From positions 172,178 to 236,177 of the forward strand of contig JAIXYN010000014.1 in the NCBI GenBank assembly GCA_027490195.1: a stretch of DNA of 64,000 bases. The letters run 5' to 3'. The position numbers were made by a program, and so were the translations under genes. This stretch comes from Verrucomicrobiaceae bacterium. Lineage in GTDB: Bacteria > Verrucomicrobiota > Verrucomicrobiia > Verrucomicrobiales > Verrucomicrobiaceae. Shown here in pieces: positions 54,550-63,580 of the stretch. Every line of letters begins with the position of its first letter. Position 1 is the first letter of the stretch. A model generated the notes under the pieces. That model searched no databases. It was given only the letters and a program-made list of their open reading frames with translations, and was not told where the DNA came from.

Positions 54550-55290
54550 AGTGAATGGGCGGAACGGATGGAGGCGGGTGCTGCGTGCGTGAAGTGAGCT
54601 TCCAGATTCCGGCTAAAGCCGGGACTGCATTACGTGCGCTGGCTTGCTTCAAATCTGGGGTGGTGGCGGGGGCGCTGTTTTTGGCAAAGGAATGGTGAGC
54701 AATGGAATGTCCAGAATTTGAGGGATGGGCGGCGATGCGTGTGGGTGGCAGGGATGGAGGCGGGAGTTGCGTGCGTGAAGTGAGCTCCCAGATTCCGGCT
54801 AAAGCCGGTACTACATTACGTGCGCTGGCTTGATTCAAATCTGGGGTGGTGGCGGGGGCGCTGTTTTTGGCAAAGGAATGGTGAGCCATGGAATGTCCGG
54901 AAATTGAGGGATGGGCGTCGATGTGTGAGGGTGGCAGGGATGGAGGCGGGAGCTGCGTGGGTGAAGTGAGCTCCCAGATTCCGGCTAAAGCCGGGACTAC
55001 ACTACGTGCGCTGGCTTGCTTCAAATCTGGGGTGGTGGCGGGGGCGCTGTTTTTTTGGCAAAGGAATGGTGAGCAAAGGAATGTCCAGAAATGGAGGGAT
55101 GGGCGGCGATGCGTGAGGGTGGCAGGGATGGAGGCGGGGGTTGCGTGCGTGAAGTGAGCTTCCAGATTCCGGCTAAAGCCGGGACTGCATTACGTGCGCT
55201 GGCTTGATTCAAATCTGGGGTGGAGGCGGGGGCGCTGTTTTTTGGCAAAGGAATGGTGAGCAAAGGAATGTCCGGAAATTGAGGGGTGGT
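54550..55290. repeat. Four tandem copies of a 186-188 bp repeat with REP-like palindrome
   Basis: A unit of 186 bases (188 in the last step) repeats about four times; the landmark CCAGATTCCGG begins at 54602, 54788, 54974 and 55162. Copies are roughly 90 percent alike by eye. Each carries the palindrome CCGGCTAAAGCCGG in a setting (GTCCCGGCTTTAGCCGGAATC on the minus strand, read as 20-odd bases) that recalls the REP-like CCCGCGAAAGCGGGA elements of Proteobacteria. Since 186 is divisible by three, open frames cross the repeats, but I judge them non-coding. The segment 55291-55431 after it holds nothing I can support. Confidence 0.9.
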
Positions 55291-55431
55291 CGGCGATGCG
55301 TGAGGGTAGTCATTCAGGAGATTTGGAGGACGCTGAGGGGTGTATGATTAAAGGTCGGCCGATGTTTGGCGGGGCTTGAGGGGGCGGGTGGGCTGGCTAT
55401 GTTCGGGGGAAAGTTTTTTCCGATCCCTTTT

Positions 55432-55956
55432 ATGCCGATTTACGAGTTCTACTGCCCTGACAACAACAAGCTGTATTCATTCCTGGCGCGGTCGCTGGCG
55501 TATCGGGACAAGCTGCCGGTGTGCCCGGATGGGGAGGGTTTGAGAATGGAGAAGCGGGTGTCGGCGTTTGCGGTGATCGGGAAGGCGAAGGAGGAAACGG
55601 GGGATGATCCGTTTGCGGGGGTGGATGATGCGAAGATGGAGAGCTTCATGGCGGACATGGAGCGGGAGATGGGGAGCGTGAACGAGGAGAATCCTGATCC
55701 GCGCCAATTGGGTCACTTCATGCGCAAGATGACGGAGATGATGGGGGACAAGACGCCGCCGGAACTGCGGGAGATGGTGCGTCGGCTTGAGGCGGGGGAA
55801 GACCCGGAGAAGCTGGAGGAGCAGTTTGGCGGGATGGATGAAGGGGACGCGGGTGATGCGCTGTTTTCACAGATGCTGACGCGTGCGAAGGCGGCTCGGA
55901 AACAGCCGATGAGGGACCCGAAGCTGTATGAGATGCGGGATTTTGTGAAGGTGTAG
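55432..55956 (+). CDS. FmdB-like degenerate zinc-ribbon protein
   Basis: A 174-residue acidic protein. The opening [17 protein letters not shown] resembles the FmdB zinc-ribbon start (MPIYEYRCxxCG), and [16 protein letters not shown] corresponds to the second half. Each CxxC pair has only one cysteine here (C8 and C33), so zinc binding is doubtful. The remainder is an acidic helical region ([40 protein letters not shown]) ending in a basic [16 protein letters not shown] chose the ATG at 55432. The stop TAG is followed at the very next base by a 7-bp tandem repeat. It is the only gene inside the repeat belt. Function unknown. Confidence 0.8.
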   Translation: MPIYEFYCPDNNKLYSFLARSLAYRDKLPVCPDGEGLRMEKRVSAFAVIGKAKEETGDDPFAGVDDAKMESFMADMEREMGSVNEENPDPRQLGHFMRKMTEMMGDKTPPELREMVRRLEAGEDPEKLEEQFGGMDEGDAGDALFSQMLTRAKAARKQPMRDPKLYEMRDFVKV

Positions 55957-56061
55957 ATGCTGGGTGCTGGATGCTGGATGCTGGATGCTGGATGCTGGAT
56001 GCTGGATGCTGGATGCTGGATGCTGGATGCTGGATGCTGGATGCTGGATGCTGGATGCTGG
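55957..56061. repeat. 7-bp tandem repeat ATGCTGG, 15 units
   Basis: Fifteen contiguous 7-base units, fourteen of them exactly ATGCTGG and the second GTGCTGG, start on the base after the stop of the FmdB-like gene. Such perfect short repeats expand and shrink by slippage, so copy number should vary between strains. It lies in the 3' untranslated region, so it does not alter the protein. Confidence 0.95.
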
Positions 56062-56120
56062 CTCGTGGCGTGGGTGAGAAGTCCGGATTTTAACCGCTGA
56101 TGGGACGCTGAGATGAGGCT

Positions 56121-56636
56121 GATTCAGAATTGGAATCTGGGCGGTGATGGCCTTGGGCGGTGAAGGATGGGTTGGGGTGTTGCGGATGGGCTGAGAAGGA
56201 CAGAGGAATGGATTGGCAGGGGAATGACTGTGGCTGAGGGCTGGTAAAAGATTTTGGGGTGAAAGATTTTTCTGAACTTTTGAGGTTCTGAATTTTTTGC
56301 TGTCCACTTTTTACCCTTGAATGTGGGGTGGGGTGTTGCGGATGGGCTGAGAAGGACAGAGGAATGCTTTGGCAGAGGAATGACTGAGGCTGAGGGCTGG
56401 TAAAAGATTTTGGGGTGAAAGATTTTTCTGAACTTTTGAGGTTCTGAATTTTATACCGTCCATTTTTTGCCCATGAATGTGGGGTGGGGCGTTGCGGATG
56501 CGCTGATAATGGCAAGGGAATGAAGGAGCAAGGGAATGACTGAGGTTGGAGATTGCCAGGGTGATTTTTGTCAAGAATTTGCACACTGACCCCATTTTGG
56601 CCTCTTATTCAGAATTTGAATATCGGCGGTGATGGC
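56121..56636. repeat. 156-bp tandem repeat flanked by 31-bp near-direct repeats
   Basis: A 156-base unit occurs about 2.6 times; the landmark GGTGTTGCGG (GGCGTTGCGG in the third) begins at 56176, 56332 and 56488. Each unit has an AT-rich half with the block AAGATTTTGGGGTGAAAG. The array is bracketed by two near-identical 31-base sequences, 56121-56151 and 56606-56636 (about 27 of 31 bases alike), in the same orientation. Between 56062 and 56120 and from 56637 to 56676 I see nothing. Frames across the repeat are open because 156 is a multiple of three; I judge them non-coding. Confidence 0.88.
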
Positions 56637-56676
56637 GGTGAGTGGTCGTTTTGTCGGGGTGTCGCAGCCCTCATCC

Positions 56677-58161
56677 TCACGCTCCCAATGCTGCAAGCAC
56701 GGCTCTAAAATTGTTCAATCCTGCCTCGATGTTTTCCACGATTTCTTCGCCGAGGTCTTTGGGGTCGGGGAGGTTGTCGAGGTCGGCGAGGCTTTGGTCT
56801 TTGAGCCAGAAGGTGTCGAGGCTGGTTTTGTCGCGGGCGAGGATTTCGGCGTGGGTGAATTTGCGCCAGCGGCCTTCGGGGTTTTTCTCGGGGTGCCAGG
56901 TTTCTTTGCGCTTGTGGCGGTCTGCAGGGTGGTAGCAGGTGACGAAGTCGGCCAGGTCCTCGGCGCACATTGGCTTGCGCTTCAGGGTGTGGTGGATGTT
57001 GGTGCGGTAGTCGTAGTACCAGACTTCCTTGGTCCACGCTGTTTTAGCGGCGGGCTTGTTGTCAAAGAAGAGCACGTTCGCCTTTACCCCGTTGGCGTAG
57101 AAGATGCCTGTGGGCAGTCGCAGGATGGTGTGCAGGTCGGTGTTCTCCAGCAGCTTCTTGCGCACGGTCTCGCCGACGCCGCCTTCAAAGAGTACGTTGT
57201 CCGGCAGCACCACGGCGGCTTGGCCGGTGGTCTTCAGCATGGTGCGAATGTGTTGGAGGAAATTGAGCTGCTTGTTGCTGCTGGTGGCCCAGAAGTCCTG
57301 CCGGTTATAGACGAGGTCGTCCTTCTCCTCTTCGCCCTCGTCATTGGTGAAGGTCATGCTGCTCTTCTTACCAAAGGGCGGATTCGCCAGCACGTAGTCG
57401 TAACGCTTGCCGTTGTCGGCGATCAGCGCGTCTGTGGAAGACACGCAGCTCTCGCCGTCGATCTCGCCGATGTTGTGCAGCAGCAGGTTCATCAGGCAGA
57501 GACGCCGCGTATTGGCCACGATCTCATGGCCGTAAAAGGTCTCCTTCTTGAGGAAGGTTTTCTGCGCCTTGTTCAGAGTCGGATTCTTCGTCAGGTAATC
57601 ATAGGCCGCCAGGAAGAAGCCGCCGGTGCCGCAGGCCGGATCGGCGATGGTCTTTTCCGGTAGCGGGCGCAGGCATTCCACCATCACCTGAATCAGCGCG
57701 CGCGGGGTGAAGTATTGGCCCGCGCCGCTCTTCGTATCTTCCGCGTTTTTTTCAAGCAGGCCTTCGTAGATGTCTCCTTTTACATCCGCACCCATCGTCA
57801 CCCATTCGGTCTGGTCCACCATCTCCACCACACGGGCCAGCTTGGCCGGGTCCTGGATCTTGTTCTGACTCTTGGTGAAGATCTGGCCCAGGATGTTGGG
57901 CCGGTTCGCCAGCTCGCGCAGCACGGTCACGTAGTGCACCTCCAACTCCGCGCCTTTAAGCTTCTTGATCGTGGGCCATGAATACTCGGCGGGCACGCCG
58001 ATCTTCCGGTTGTGCGGCGGGCGGCTGTACTCGTCCGCCATTTTCAGGAAGATCAGGTAGGTGAGCTGTTCGAGGTAGTCGCCATAGCCCACGCCGTCGT
58101 CGCGGAGCGTGGTGCAGAAGCCCCAGACTTTGGAAATGATGGAATCAGTGTTGGGGTTCAT
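56677..58161 (-). CDS. hsdM: Type I restriction-modification DNA methylase HsdM
   Basis: HsdM is the N6-adenine methyltransferase subunit of a type I R-M system. The 494 residues include the N-terminal helical HsdM domain (about 8-130), GQYFTPRALIQVM at 148-160, the SAM-binding motif DPACGTG at 174-180, and the catalytic NPPF at 260-263. FWATSSNKQLNFLQHIRTML and AVVLPDNVLFEGG are further family blocks. All catalytic residues are present. It is the last gene of hsdR-hsdS-rhuM-hsdM; its start overlaps rhuM by four bases. This order, with the methylase last, differs from the common hsdM-hsdS order. Confidence 0.97.
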   Translation of the reverse strand: MNPNTDSIISKVWGFCTTLRDDGVGYGDYLEQLTYLIFLKMADEYSRPPHNRKIGVPAEYSWPTIKKLKGAELEVHYVTVLRELANRPNILGQIFTKSQNKIQDPAKLARVVEMVDQTEWVTMGADVKGDIYEGLLEKNAEDTKSGAGQYFTPRALIQVMVECLRPLPEKTIADPACGTGGFFLAAYDYLTKNPTLNKAQKTFLKKETFYGHEIVANTRRLCLMNLLLHNIGEIDGESCVSSTDALIADNGKRYDYVLANPPFGKKSSMTFTNDEGEEEKDDLVYNRQDFWATSSNKQLNFLQHIRTMLKTTGQAAVVLPDNVLFEGGVGETVRKKLLENTDLHTILRLPTGIFYANGVKANVLFFDNKPAAKTAWTKEVWYYDYRTNIHHTLKRKPMCAEDLADFVTCYHPADRHKRKETWHPEKNPEGRWRKFTHAEILARDKTSLDTFWLKDQSLADLDNLPDPKDLGEEIVENIEAGLNNFRAVLAALGA

Positions 58162-59189
58162 GGGTCGGTCTTCTTCTTGCGGGCGGCGGGCTTGGGTTTC
58201 GGCAGGGCTTTCACCGCGCGTTCAAAATCATCCGGTTCGGCGGTCTTCTCGGAGAGGCGCTGACGGTGAAAGCTGTCGTATTCCAGCTCCGCGTGCGTCA
58301 GCGCCAGTTCGTGAGAGATGCGGCCCGCGTGGGTGAGGATGTCGCGGTCATTGATCGTCATGAAGCTGTCCAGCTTGCTGATCCAGTCGGCCATCCGCAT
58401 CGGCACGCGGCGCATCGCCTGGCCCGTGGCAAAGACGAGGTACTGCTCCACCAGATTGTTCAGCGCGGCCAGTTCCTCCTCCGTCAGGTAGTTCTTGGCG
58501 ATGCCCACGTCCTCCTTCCTCACCTTGGCACCGCGCCAGTTCGTCAGGCCCATCTGCGGCTTGCGGCTGTCCGCCCGGCTGGCGATCAGCTCCGCCGCCG
58601 TCTGGCCGGTGATGGCCCAGTGCATCTTGTTCTGCACCGTCTTGAAGAAGGTGATGCTGGCATCCGTGGTGGGGTCGTAGTCCAGGCTGGTGGCGTAGAT
58701 GTCGGTGATCTTCTGGTAAAACCGCCGCTCGGAGGTGCGGATGTCCTGGATGCGGCGCAGCAGCTCCTCGAAGTAGTCAAACGGCAGGTCCGGATTTTTG
58801 AGCCGCTCGTCATCCATGGTGAAGCCCTTCACCAGGTACTCCCGCAGCCGCTGCGTGGCCCAGATGCGGAACTGGGTGGCCACCGTGCTTTTCACCCGGT
58901 AGCCCACGGAGATGATGGCATCCAGGTTGTAGAAATCGAGCCTGCGGCTGACCTGGCGCGCGCCCTCCTGCCGAACTGACAAGAATTCCTTGTGAGTTGC
59001 CTCCAGGCTCAGTTCCCCCTCCTCAAAAATGTTTTGCAGGTGCAGGCTCACGTTCTGCTGCGTCGTCTGAAACAGCTCCGCCATCATCGGCTGCGTCAGC
59101 CACACGGTCTCCCCCTCAAAGCGCACATCGAGTTTGATGCGCCCGTCTTCGCTCTGGTAGATCAGGAACTGGGATTGCGGCGGGTTCAT
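58158..59189 (-). CDS. RhuM-family protein in the R-M operon
   Basis: A 343-residue protein of the virulence RhuM family. The N-terminus (FLIYQSEDGRIKLDVRFEGE, then TVWLTQPMMAELFQTTQQNV) is the family signature and resembles a winged helix-turn-helix. YNLDAIISVGYRVKSTVATQFRIWA is the second hallmark block. The C-terminal half is helical. The function is unknown, although RhuM genes are often found inside type I R-M loci. It overlaps hsdS upstream and hsdM downstream by four bases each, so it is coupled to both. It may regulate the system or be an extra defence factor; this is inference. Confidence 0.92.
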   Translation of the reverse strand: MNPPQSQFLIYQSEDGRIKLDVRFEGETVWLTQPMMAELFQTTQQNVSLHLQNIFEEGELSLEATHKEFLSVRQEGARQVSRRLDFYNLDAIISVGYRVKSTVATQFRIWATQRLREYLVKGFTMDDERLKNPDLPFDYFEELLRRIQDIRTSERRFYQKITDIYATSLDYDPTTDASITFFKTVQNKMHWAITGQTAAELIASRADSRKPQMGLTNWRGAKVRKEDVGIAKNYLTEEELAALNNLVEQYLVFATGQAMRRVPMRMADWISKLDSFMTINDRDILTHAGRISHELALTHAELEYDSFHRQRLSEKTAEPDDFERAVKALPKPKPAARKKKTDP

Positions 59190-60757
59190 GGCACCTTCAT
59201 TTTCCGGGGCTTGCCGGTTTTTGCAACGGCTGCCGCAGCCGCCTGCGCCTCACGCTCCGCACGGATGCGGGCCAGCAGCACGGCGGCGGGTTCGTCGGTG
59301 GGGTCCTGCGGCACCAACTCTCCGGCAAAGGCCTTCTTCAGGATCGACTGCCGCAGCGCTTCGGCCCGCTGGAGGTTCTGGTTGATGTCGGCTTCGAGGG
59401 CGTCGATGTTCGGTAGGTTTTCTTCGAGAAAGTGCACGATCTCCTTCTGCTCCGAGAGTGAACACACCGGAACAGGAACTGCCTTGATGTCACCACCTGA
59501 TACACCGGCCTGTCCTGCCGTCGTTCTGATCCTAGATTCGACAAACTTGCGGGAAACACCGCAATTAAATGCGGCTTCAACAAACTCCGGTAGGACAGCT
59601 TCAACCCCAAGTCGCCCTTGAATAAGCTTGTCAGGAAAGAGACGGCGTTCGGTTCCTCTGAAGTGCCCGCAGACACCCACAAACCTTCGCGAGCCATTGT
59701 AGCGCGTGAACAGCAAGTCACCCACTTCGAGAACATAGTCTTCAAACTCGTCTTCTGAGCCTGGCATGTATCGGAAGTCATCGAGATCGATCTTCATCGG
59801 TCTCACAGCGCTGATTCGAAGAATCTTGTCGCCCGTGTCACCAGTGGGTTTGGCAGATATGCCATTTCGTATTATCTGACAGAGGTTGCTAAAAGAAATC
59901 CAAGTCCATCCTTTCGGAAGAGACGGTAAATCAGCGAGCTCATCTTCCGAGAAACCAGTCCAAGGGATGAGTTCTCTTGGTTTTGAACCTGCGCTTCCAT
60001 TGACCTTGGCCTTCTCCCAATCCTTGAGCTGCTGCTGATAGCGCGCCTCACGTTCGGTACGAATGTGAGTAAGGAGCTGATCGGGGCTTTCAAGTTTGGC
60101 GGCATGTTTGGCTCGCCACTCGGCGGTGAGCTTGCCTTCGAAGGCGTGCTTGAGCAGCGCATGCCGATACACCGCCAACTGCGCCCGGGCCTTCTTCAAA
60201 TTCTCCACTCCTGCGTCCAATTCCGAAAACAACTCCTCAAGCTTTGCCACGATCCGTTTCTGTTCGGGAAGCGGTGGCAAAGGGAAGTGCATTTCCCTGA
60301 CAATGTCGGTGTTGAGATTAACTTGCGTTACTCCTTGTCGGTTCTCCTGAATGATGAAAGGACGAACATAATCAAACCAATAGTAAGAGTACAGAAGATC
60401 GGTGTGTTTCTTCAGTTTCGGAAAGGTTACAAATCCGTCGTGAATACATCCTTCAACCTGAAGAATCTTTGGAACACAGACCGTCGCACTGTTTGAAAGG
60501 ATTAATTCACCTGCGGGAACTCTTCTGCTGAGCGAGGCTCCAGCTTCAGTGACTCCCTCGCGAGTTCGAAGCAAATATTTGCCTTTCGATTGAGTCACAT
60601 CAGCGATCATGATCCAGGGGATGGAACCACCAAAGTATCTTGGATCACCTTTTGGCCGAGGAGAAGCACCACGAATGACATCTGTGATTTCGCCCACTTT
60701 AGTCCATGACCACTTCGAAGGCAGCGGAGTTAATTGTCGATTCTTAATCTCACTCAT
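59186..60757 (-). CDS. hsdS: Type I restriction-modification specificity subunit HsdS
   Basis: HsdS sets the DNA recognition sequence. The 523 residues contain two target-recognition domains, at about 10-160 (PSKWSWTKVGEITDVIRGAS) and 275-430 (LPKGWTWISFSNLCQIIRNG). Each is followed by a conserved helix: PLPEQKRIVAKLEELFSELD and CSLSEQKEIVHFLEENLPNI. These coiled coils act as a ruler. The two recognition halves differ in sequence, so the target is expected to be bipartite and asymmetric. The C-terminus has an Ala-rich helix (ARIRAEREAQAAAAAVAK). Overlaps hsdR and rhuM by four bases. Confidence 0.95.
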   Translation of the reverse strand: MSEIKNRQLTPLPSKWSWTKVGEITDVIRGASPRPKGDPRYFGGSIPWIMIADVTQSKGKYLLRTREGVTEAGASLSRRVPAGELILSNSATVCVPKILQVEGCIHDGFVTFPKLKKHTDLLYSYYWFDYVRPFIIQENRQGVTQVNLNTDIVREMHFPLPPLPEQKRIVAKLEELFSELDAGVENLKKARAQLAVYRHALLKHAFEGKLTAEWRAKHAAKLESPDQLLTHIRTEREARYQQQLKDWEKAKVNGSAGSKPRELIPWTGFSEDELADLPSLPKGWTWISFSNLCQIIRNGISAKPTGDTGDKILRISAVRPMKIDLDDFRYMPGSEDEFEDYVLEVGDLLFTRYNGSRRFVGVCGHFRGTERRLFPDKLIQGRLGVEAVLPEFVEAAFNCGVSRKFVESRIRTTAGQAGVSGGDIKAVPVPVCSLSEQKEIVHFLEENLPNIDALEADINQNLQRAEALRQSILKKAFAGELVPQDPTDEPAAVLLARIRAEREAQAAAAAVAKTGKPRKMKVP

Positions 60758-63543
60758 GCCACCAACGCCTCATTGAGTTCATCCAAGATGCTGTCCATCC
60801 GCCCACCAAAAAGCTGATACATCGTCCCCAGCCCGCCTTGGGAATCAAAGGGGGCGAGTTCGAGGTCGTCGCGGTCGGTGTGGAAGGAGGTCATCATGTG
60901 GTCGCGGATCATATTGAGCCAGTTCACCTGCGCCTCGGTGAATTTGGGGCCGGGTTCATTGTGTTTGGCCATGATCCAGGTTTGGAAGTTCCGGCGCACC
61001 ACGTCGTCAAAGGCGGTCAGCTTGGCATCCACCCCGCAGGCGCGGCGGATGAGGGCCACGAGGGCGGTGAGTTCATTGAGCGGGGCCTTGGCCTTTGACT
61101 CATCCAGGTGCTGATAGGCCTGATATACGCGCAGCGGGGCCAGACGCGGCGCATCGGAACGCAGCGCGGTCATGACCTGCTCCAGCATGGCAAAGGTGAT
61201 CTCCCGTCGCCGAAAGGGCTGGTCATAGAAGATCGTCAGCGCGGTGAGAGCGTCTTTGTGCGCCTCCAACCACACGGCAAACTCCTGCGTGAGCGCCGCC
61301 GCCTGTTCCTGCCTGTCCTGCGCCCAGCCGGCGGAGACGAGCTGGTCTTGGTGGTCGTGATTGATCTTCTGCTCCTTGTCCCGACGGATGCTGTCGATGA
61401 GTTCGATGAGATCCCCGGTGAAGAGATTGGCGGCGGCTTTGACGAGCTGCTCCTGCGCCTTCTCTCGGTTGGTCTCGCCGGGGTCGGTGCCTGCGGGCTG
61501 TCCGGCGATTTCCAGCGCTCTAGCCTCCACGTTGTCCCCATCAATGGCGGCGATGAGGCCGCTGACGATGCTGCTGAGCGTGACGCCGCCGGATTTCTCC
61601 GCGATGCGGGCGTGGTCGTGCTTGTCGAGCTGCTTGTTCAGCCGCGCGAGGCGTCCGGCCAGGGAGCTGACGGTGTCCGTGTCGCTCGCGCCCATCATCA
61701 CGCCCATGGCGAGATCCTTGAGCGGCACGCCCAGCTTGGTGATGAGCGGGGTGCTGGCGGTCTTGAGAGATTTGGTGACGCCGATGGCGTCCACAATGAC
61801 GTAGTGCGTCTTGGCGGTGACGGCGGAGGGCGTGACCCTGCGCAGGTCATCCATCTCCAGCGTGCGGGTGCCGCGGCCTTTCATCTGCTCAAAGTAGTTC
61901 CGGCTTTTCACGTCCCGCATGAAGAGCAGGCATTCCAGAGGCTTCACATCCGTGCCGGTGGCGATCATGTCCACTGTGACCGCGATGCGGGGATTGTAGC
62001 CATTGCGGAACTGAGACAGCACGGTCTTTGGATCTTCGTCCGCCTTGTAAGTGATCTTTTTGCAGAAGTCATTCCCCTCGCCGAACTCCTCGCGGATGAT
62101 CTGGATGATGTCGTCCGCGTGGCTGTCGGTCTTGGCAAAGACGAGCGTCTTGGGCACCTCCGTGCGGCCGGGAAAAATCTCCGGCAGCTTATCGCGGAAG
62201 GTTTTTACGATGAGGCGGATCTGATCTGGCACGACGATCTTGTCATCGAGCTGCTTGGCGGTGTAGGCCTCGTCTTCGTCCTGCTGCTCCCAGCGGCGCT
62301 TCCGGGTCACGCGCTCGCGGTGTTCCACGGGCTGCTTGGCCACCAATCGCGTGCCGGTGGCGGTGACCTCCGTTTCGATGACGTAGGTTTCATTGCCCAC
62401 ATTGACGCCGTCCGCCACGGCCTTCTCATGGCTGTAGTCACTGACGACGTTGTTTTTGAAGAAGCCGAAGGTGCGATTGTCCGGGGTGGCGGTGAGGCCG
62501 ATGAGGAAGGCGTCAAAGTAATCCAGCACCTGCAGCCAGAGATTGTAAATGCTGCGGTGGCACTCGTCGATGATGATGAAGTCGAAGAACTCCGGGGGCA
62601 CGCGGTCGGAATAGACGACGGGCATGGGCTTCTTGGGCCGTGTGAGCTGCTCGGCAGGCGTGAGCTCTTCCACCCTCTCGTCGAGTTCCTCGCCTTTTAG
62701 GATGGAGTAGAGGCGCTGGATGGTGCAGATGCAGACCTGCGCGTCTGTGGGCACAAAGGAGGACTTCAGCCGCTGCACGGTGTAGAGCTCGGTGAAGCGG
62801 CGGTTGTCATCGCTGGGCGTGAAGGCCATGAACTCCTGCTCCGCCTGCTCGCCGAGGTTCTTGGTATCGACCAAAAAGAGAATGCGCCGCGCCTTGCCAA
62901 ACTTCAGCAGGCGATAGACCTCCGTGATGGCGGTGAAGGTCTTGCCTGAACCGGTGGCCATCTGGATGAGGGCGCGAAGTTTGGCTTTTTTCAGCGAGTC
63001 TTCGAGATTCGTCACGGCGATCTCCTGGCAGTCGCGCAGGCCGAGTTCGGCGGCGGGGCGCTTGGTGGGATTCAGGAGTGGGATGGTGGTGAGGCGCGTG
63101 CGCAGGGAATTGCCGTCTTCGATCCAGCCCTGCAAGGTTTCGGGACGGTGGAAGCTGAACACCTCACGAGAGCGTGGCTTGGGATCGGCCTTGTCCGTGA
63201 AACGGGTGATCAAGCCGGTGCTCTCGAAGAGGAAGCGCAGTGGCTGTTTGTTGCTGACCCACTTGAGCTTGGCGGTGGCGTAGTCGGAGGTTTGGTCCTC
63301 CACGGTGGTGATGTTCTGCCCCATCTCCTCCTTTTTGGCCTCAATGACGCCGCAGGCTGCCTTGTCCACAAAGAGCACGTAGTCGGCGGGGCCTGTGTCC
63401 GTGGGGTACTCCCGCACGGCGACGCCGAGGCTGGCATTGAAGTCGATCTTCTTTTTGTCCTGCACCTTCCAACCCGAAGCTTCGAGCATCGCGTCGATGA
63501 GATCGCGCGCGATTTGTTCGGGGTTTTGGTTAGGGGGCGGCAT
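60754..63543 (-). CDS. hsdR: Type I restriction endonuclease HsdR (EcoEI type)
   Basis: HsdR is the motor and nuclease of the type I system. The 929 residues start with a PD-(D/E)XK nuclease: D54 (GPADYVLF), E68 and K70 (GVIEAKKEE). The SF2 translocase has Walker A at 196-202 (ATGSGKT), DECH at 326-329 and GLTATP, then motif VI in QMKGRGTRTLEMDDLRR. The C-terminal EcoEI-type domain follows (FYDQPFRRREITFAMLEQV). All key residues are intact, so the system is probably active. First gene of the operon; the start ATG lies at 63541-63543 with a weak promoter-like pair upstream. Confidence 0.96.
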   Translation of the reverse strand: MPPPNQNPEQIARDLIDAMLEASGWKVQDKKKIDFNASLGVAVREYPTDTGPADYVLFVDKAACGVIEAKKEEMGQNITTVEDQTSDYATAKLKWVSNKQPLRFLFESTGLITRFTDKADPKPRSREVFSFHRPETLQGWIEDGNSLRTRLTTIPLLNPTKRPAAELGLRDCQEIAVTNLEDSLKKAKLRALIQMATGSGKTFTAITEVYRLLKFGKARRILFLVDTKNLGEQAEQEFMAFTPSDDNRRFTELYTVQRLKSSFVPTDAQVCICTIQRLYSILKGEELDERVEELTPAEQLTRPKKPMPVVYSDRVPPEFFDFIIIDECHRSIYNLWLQVLDYFDAFLIGLTATPDNRTFGFFKNNVVSDYSHEKAVADGVNVGNETYVIETEVTATGTRLVAKQPVEHRERVTRKRRWEQQDEDEAYTAKQLDDKIVVPDQIRLIVKTFRDKLPEIFPGRTEVPKTLVFAKTDSHADDIIQIIREEFGEGNDFCKKITYKADEDPKTVLSQFRNGYNPRIAVTVDMIATGTDVKPLECLLFMRDVKSRNYFEQMKGRGTRTLEMDDLRRVTPSAVTAKTHYVIVDAIGVTKSLKTASTPLITKLGVPLKDLAMGVMMGASDTDTVSSLAGRLARLNKQLDKHDHARIAEKSGGVTLSSIVSGLIAAIDGDNVEARALEIAGQPAGTDPGETNREKAQEQLVKAAANLFTGDLIELIDSIRRDKEQKINHDHQDQLVSAGWAQDRQEQAAALTQEFAVWLEAHKDALTALTIFYDQPFRRREITFAMLEQVMTALRSDAPRLAPLRVYQAYQHLDESKAKAPLNELTALVALIRRACGVDAKLTAFDDVVRRNFQTWIMAKHNEPGPKFTEAQVNWLNMIRDHMMTSFHTDRDDLELAPFDSQGGLGTMYQLFGGRMDSILDELNEALVA

Positions 63544-63552
63544 GTGTTGGGG

Positions 63553-63580
63553 AAAATATCTAGTGAAGAATAGCTAACAA
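63553..63580 (-). promoter_or_regulatory. Possible promoter of the hsd operon
   Basis: On the minus strand TTGTTA (63580-63575) and TATTTT (63558-63553) are 16 bases apart, each with four to five consensus bases. The AT-rich stretch stands out beside GC-rich sequence and lies just before hsdR. The match is weak. Confidence 0.3.

Noticed and set aside
54518..55024. Open frame on the minus strand with a 62-residue repeat (VPALAGIW motif)
   Set aside because: The frame exists because the DNA repeat is 186 bases long, a multiple of three. The last copy is out of frame, composition is Pro/Ser/His-rich, and the motif is only the translation of the REP-like palindrome.
54550..55290. Possible CRISPR array
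   Set aside because: The 186-base units repeat over their whole length, with no alternating short repeats and unique spacers, and no cas genes lie nearby.
56090..56584. Open frame on the minus strand with a 52-residue repeat (KSFTPKSFT)
   Set aside because: It mirrors the 156-base DNA repeat, has no recognisable domain, and other frames over the same DNA are also open.
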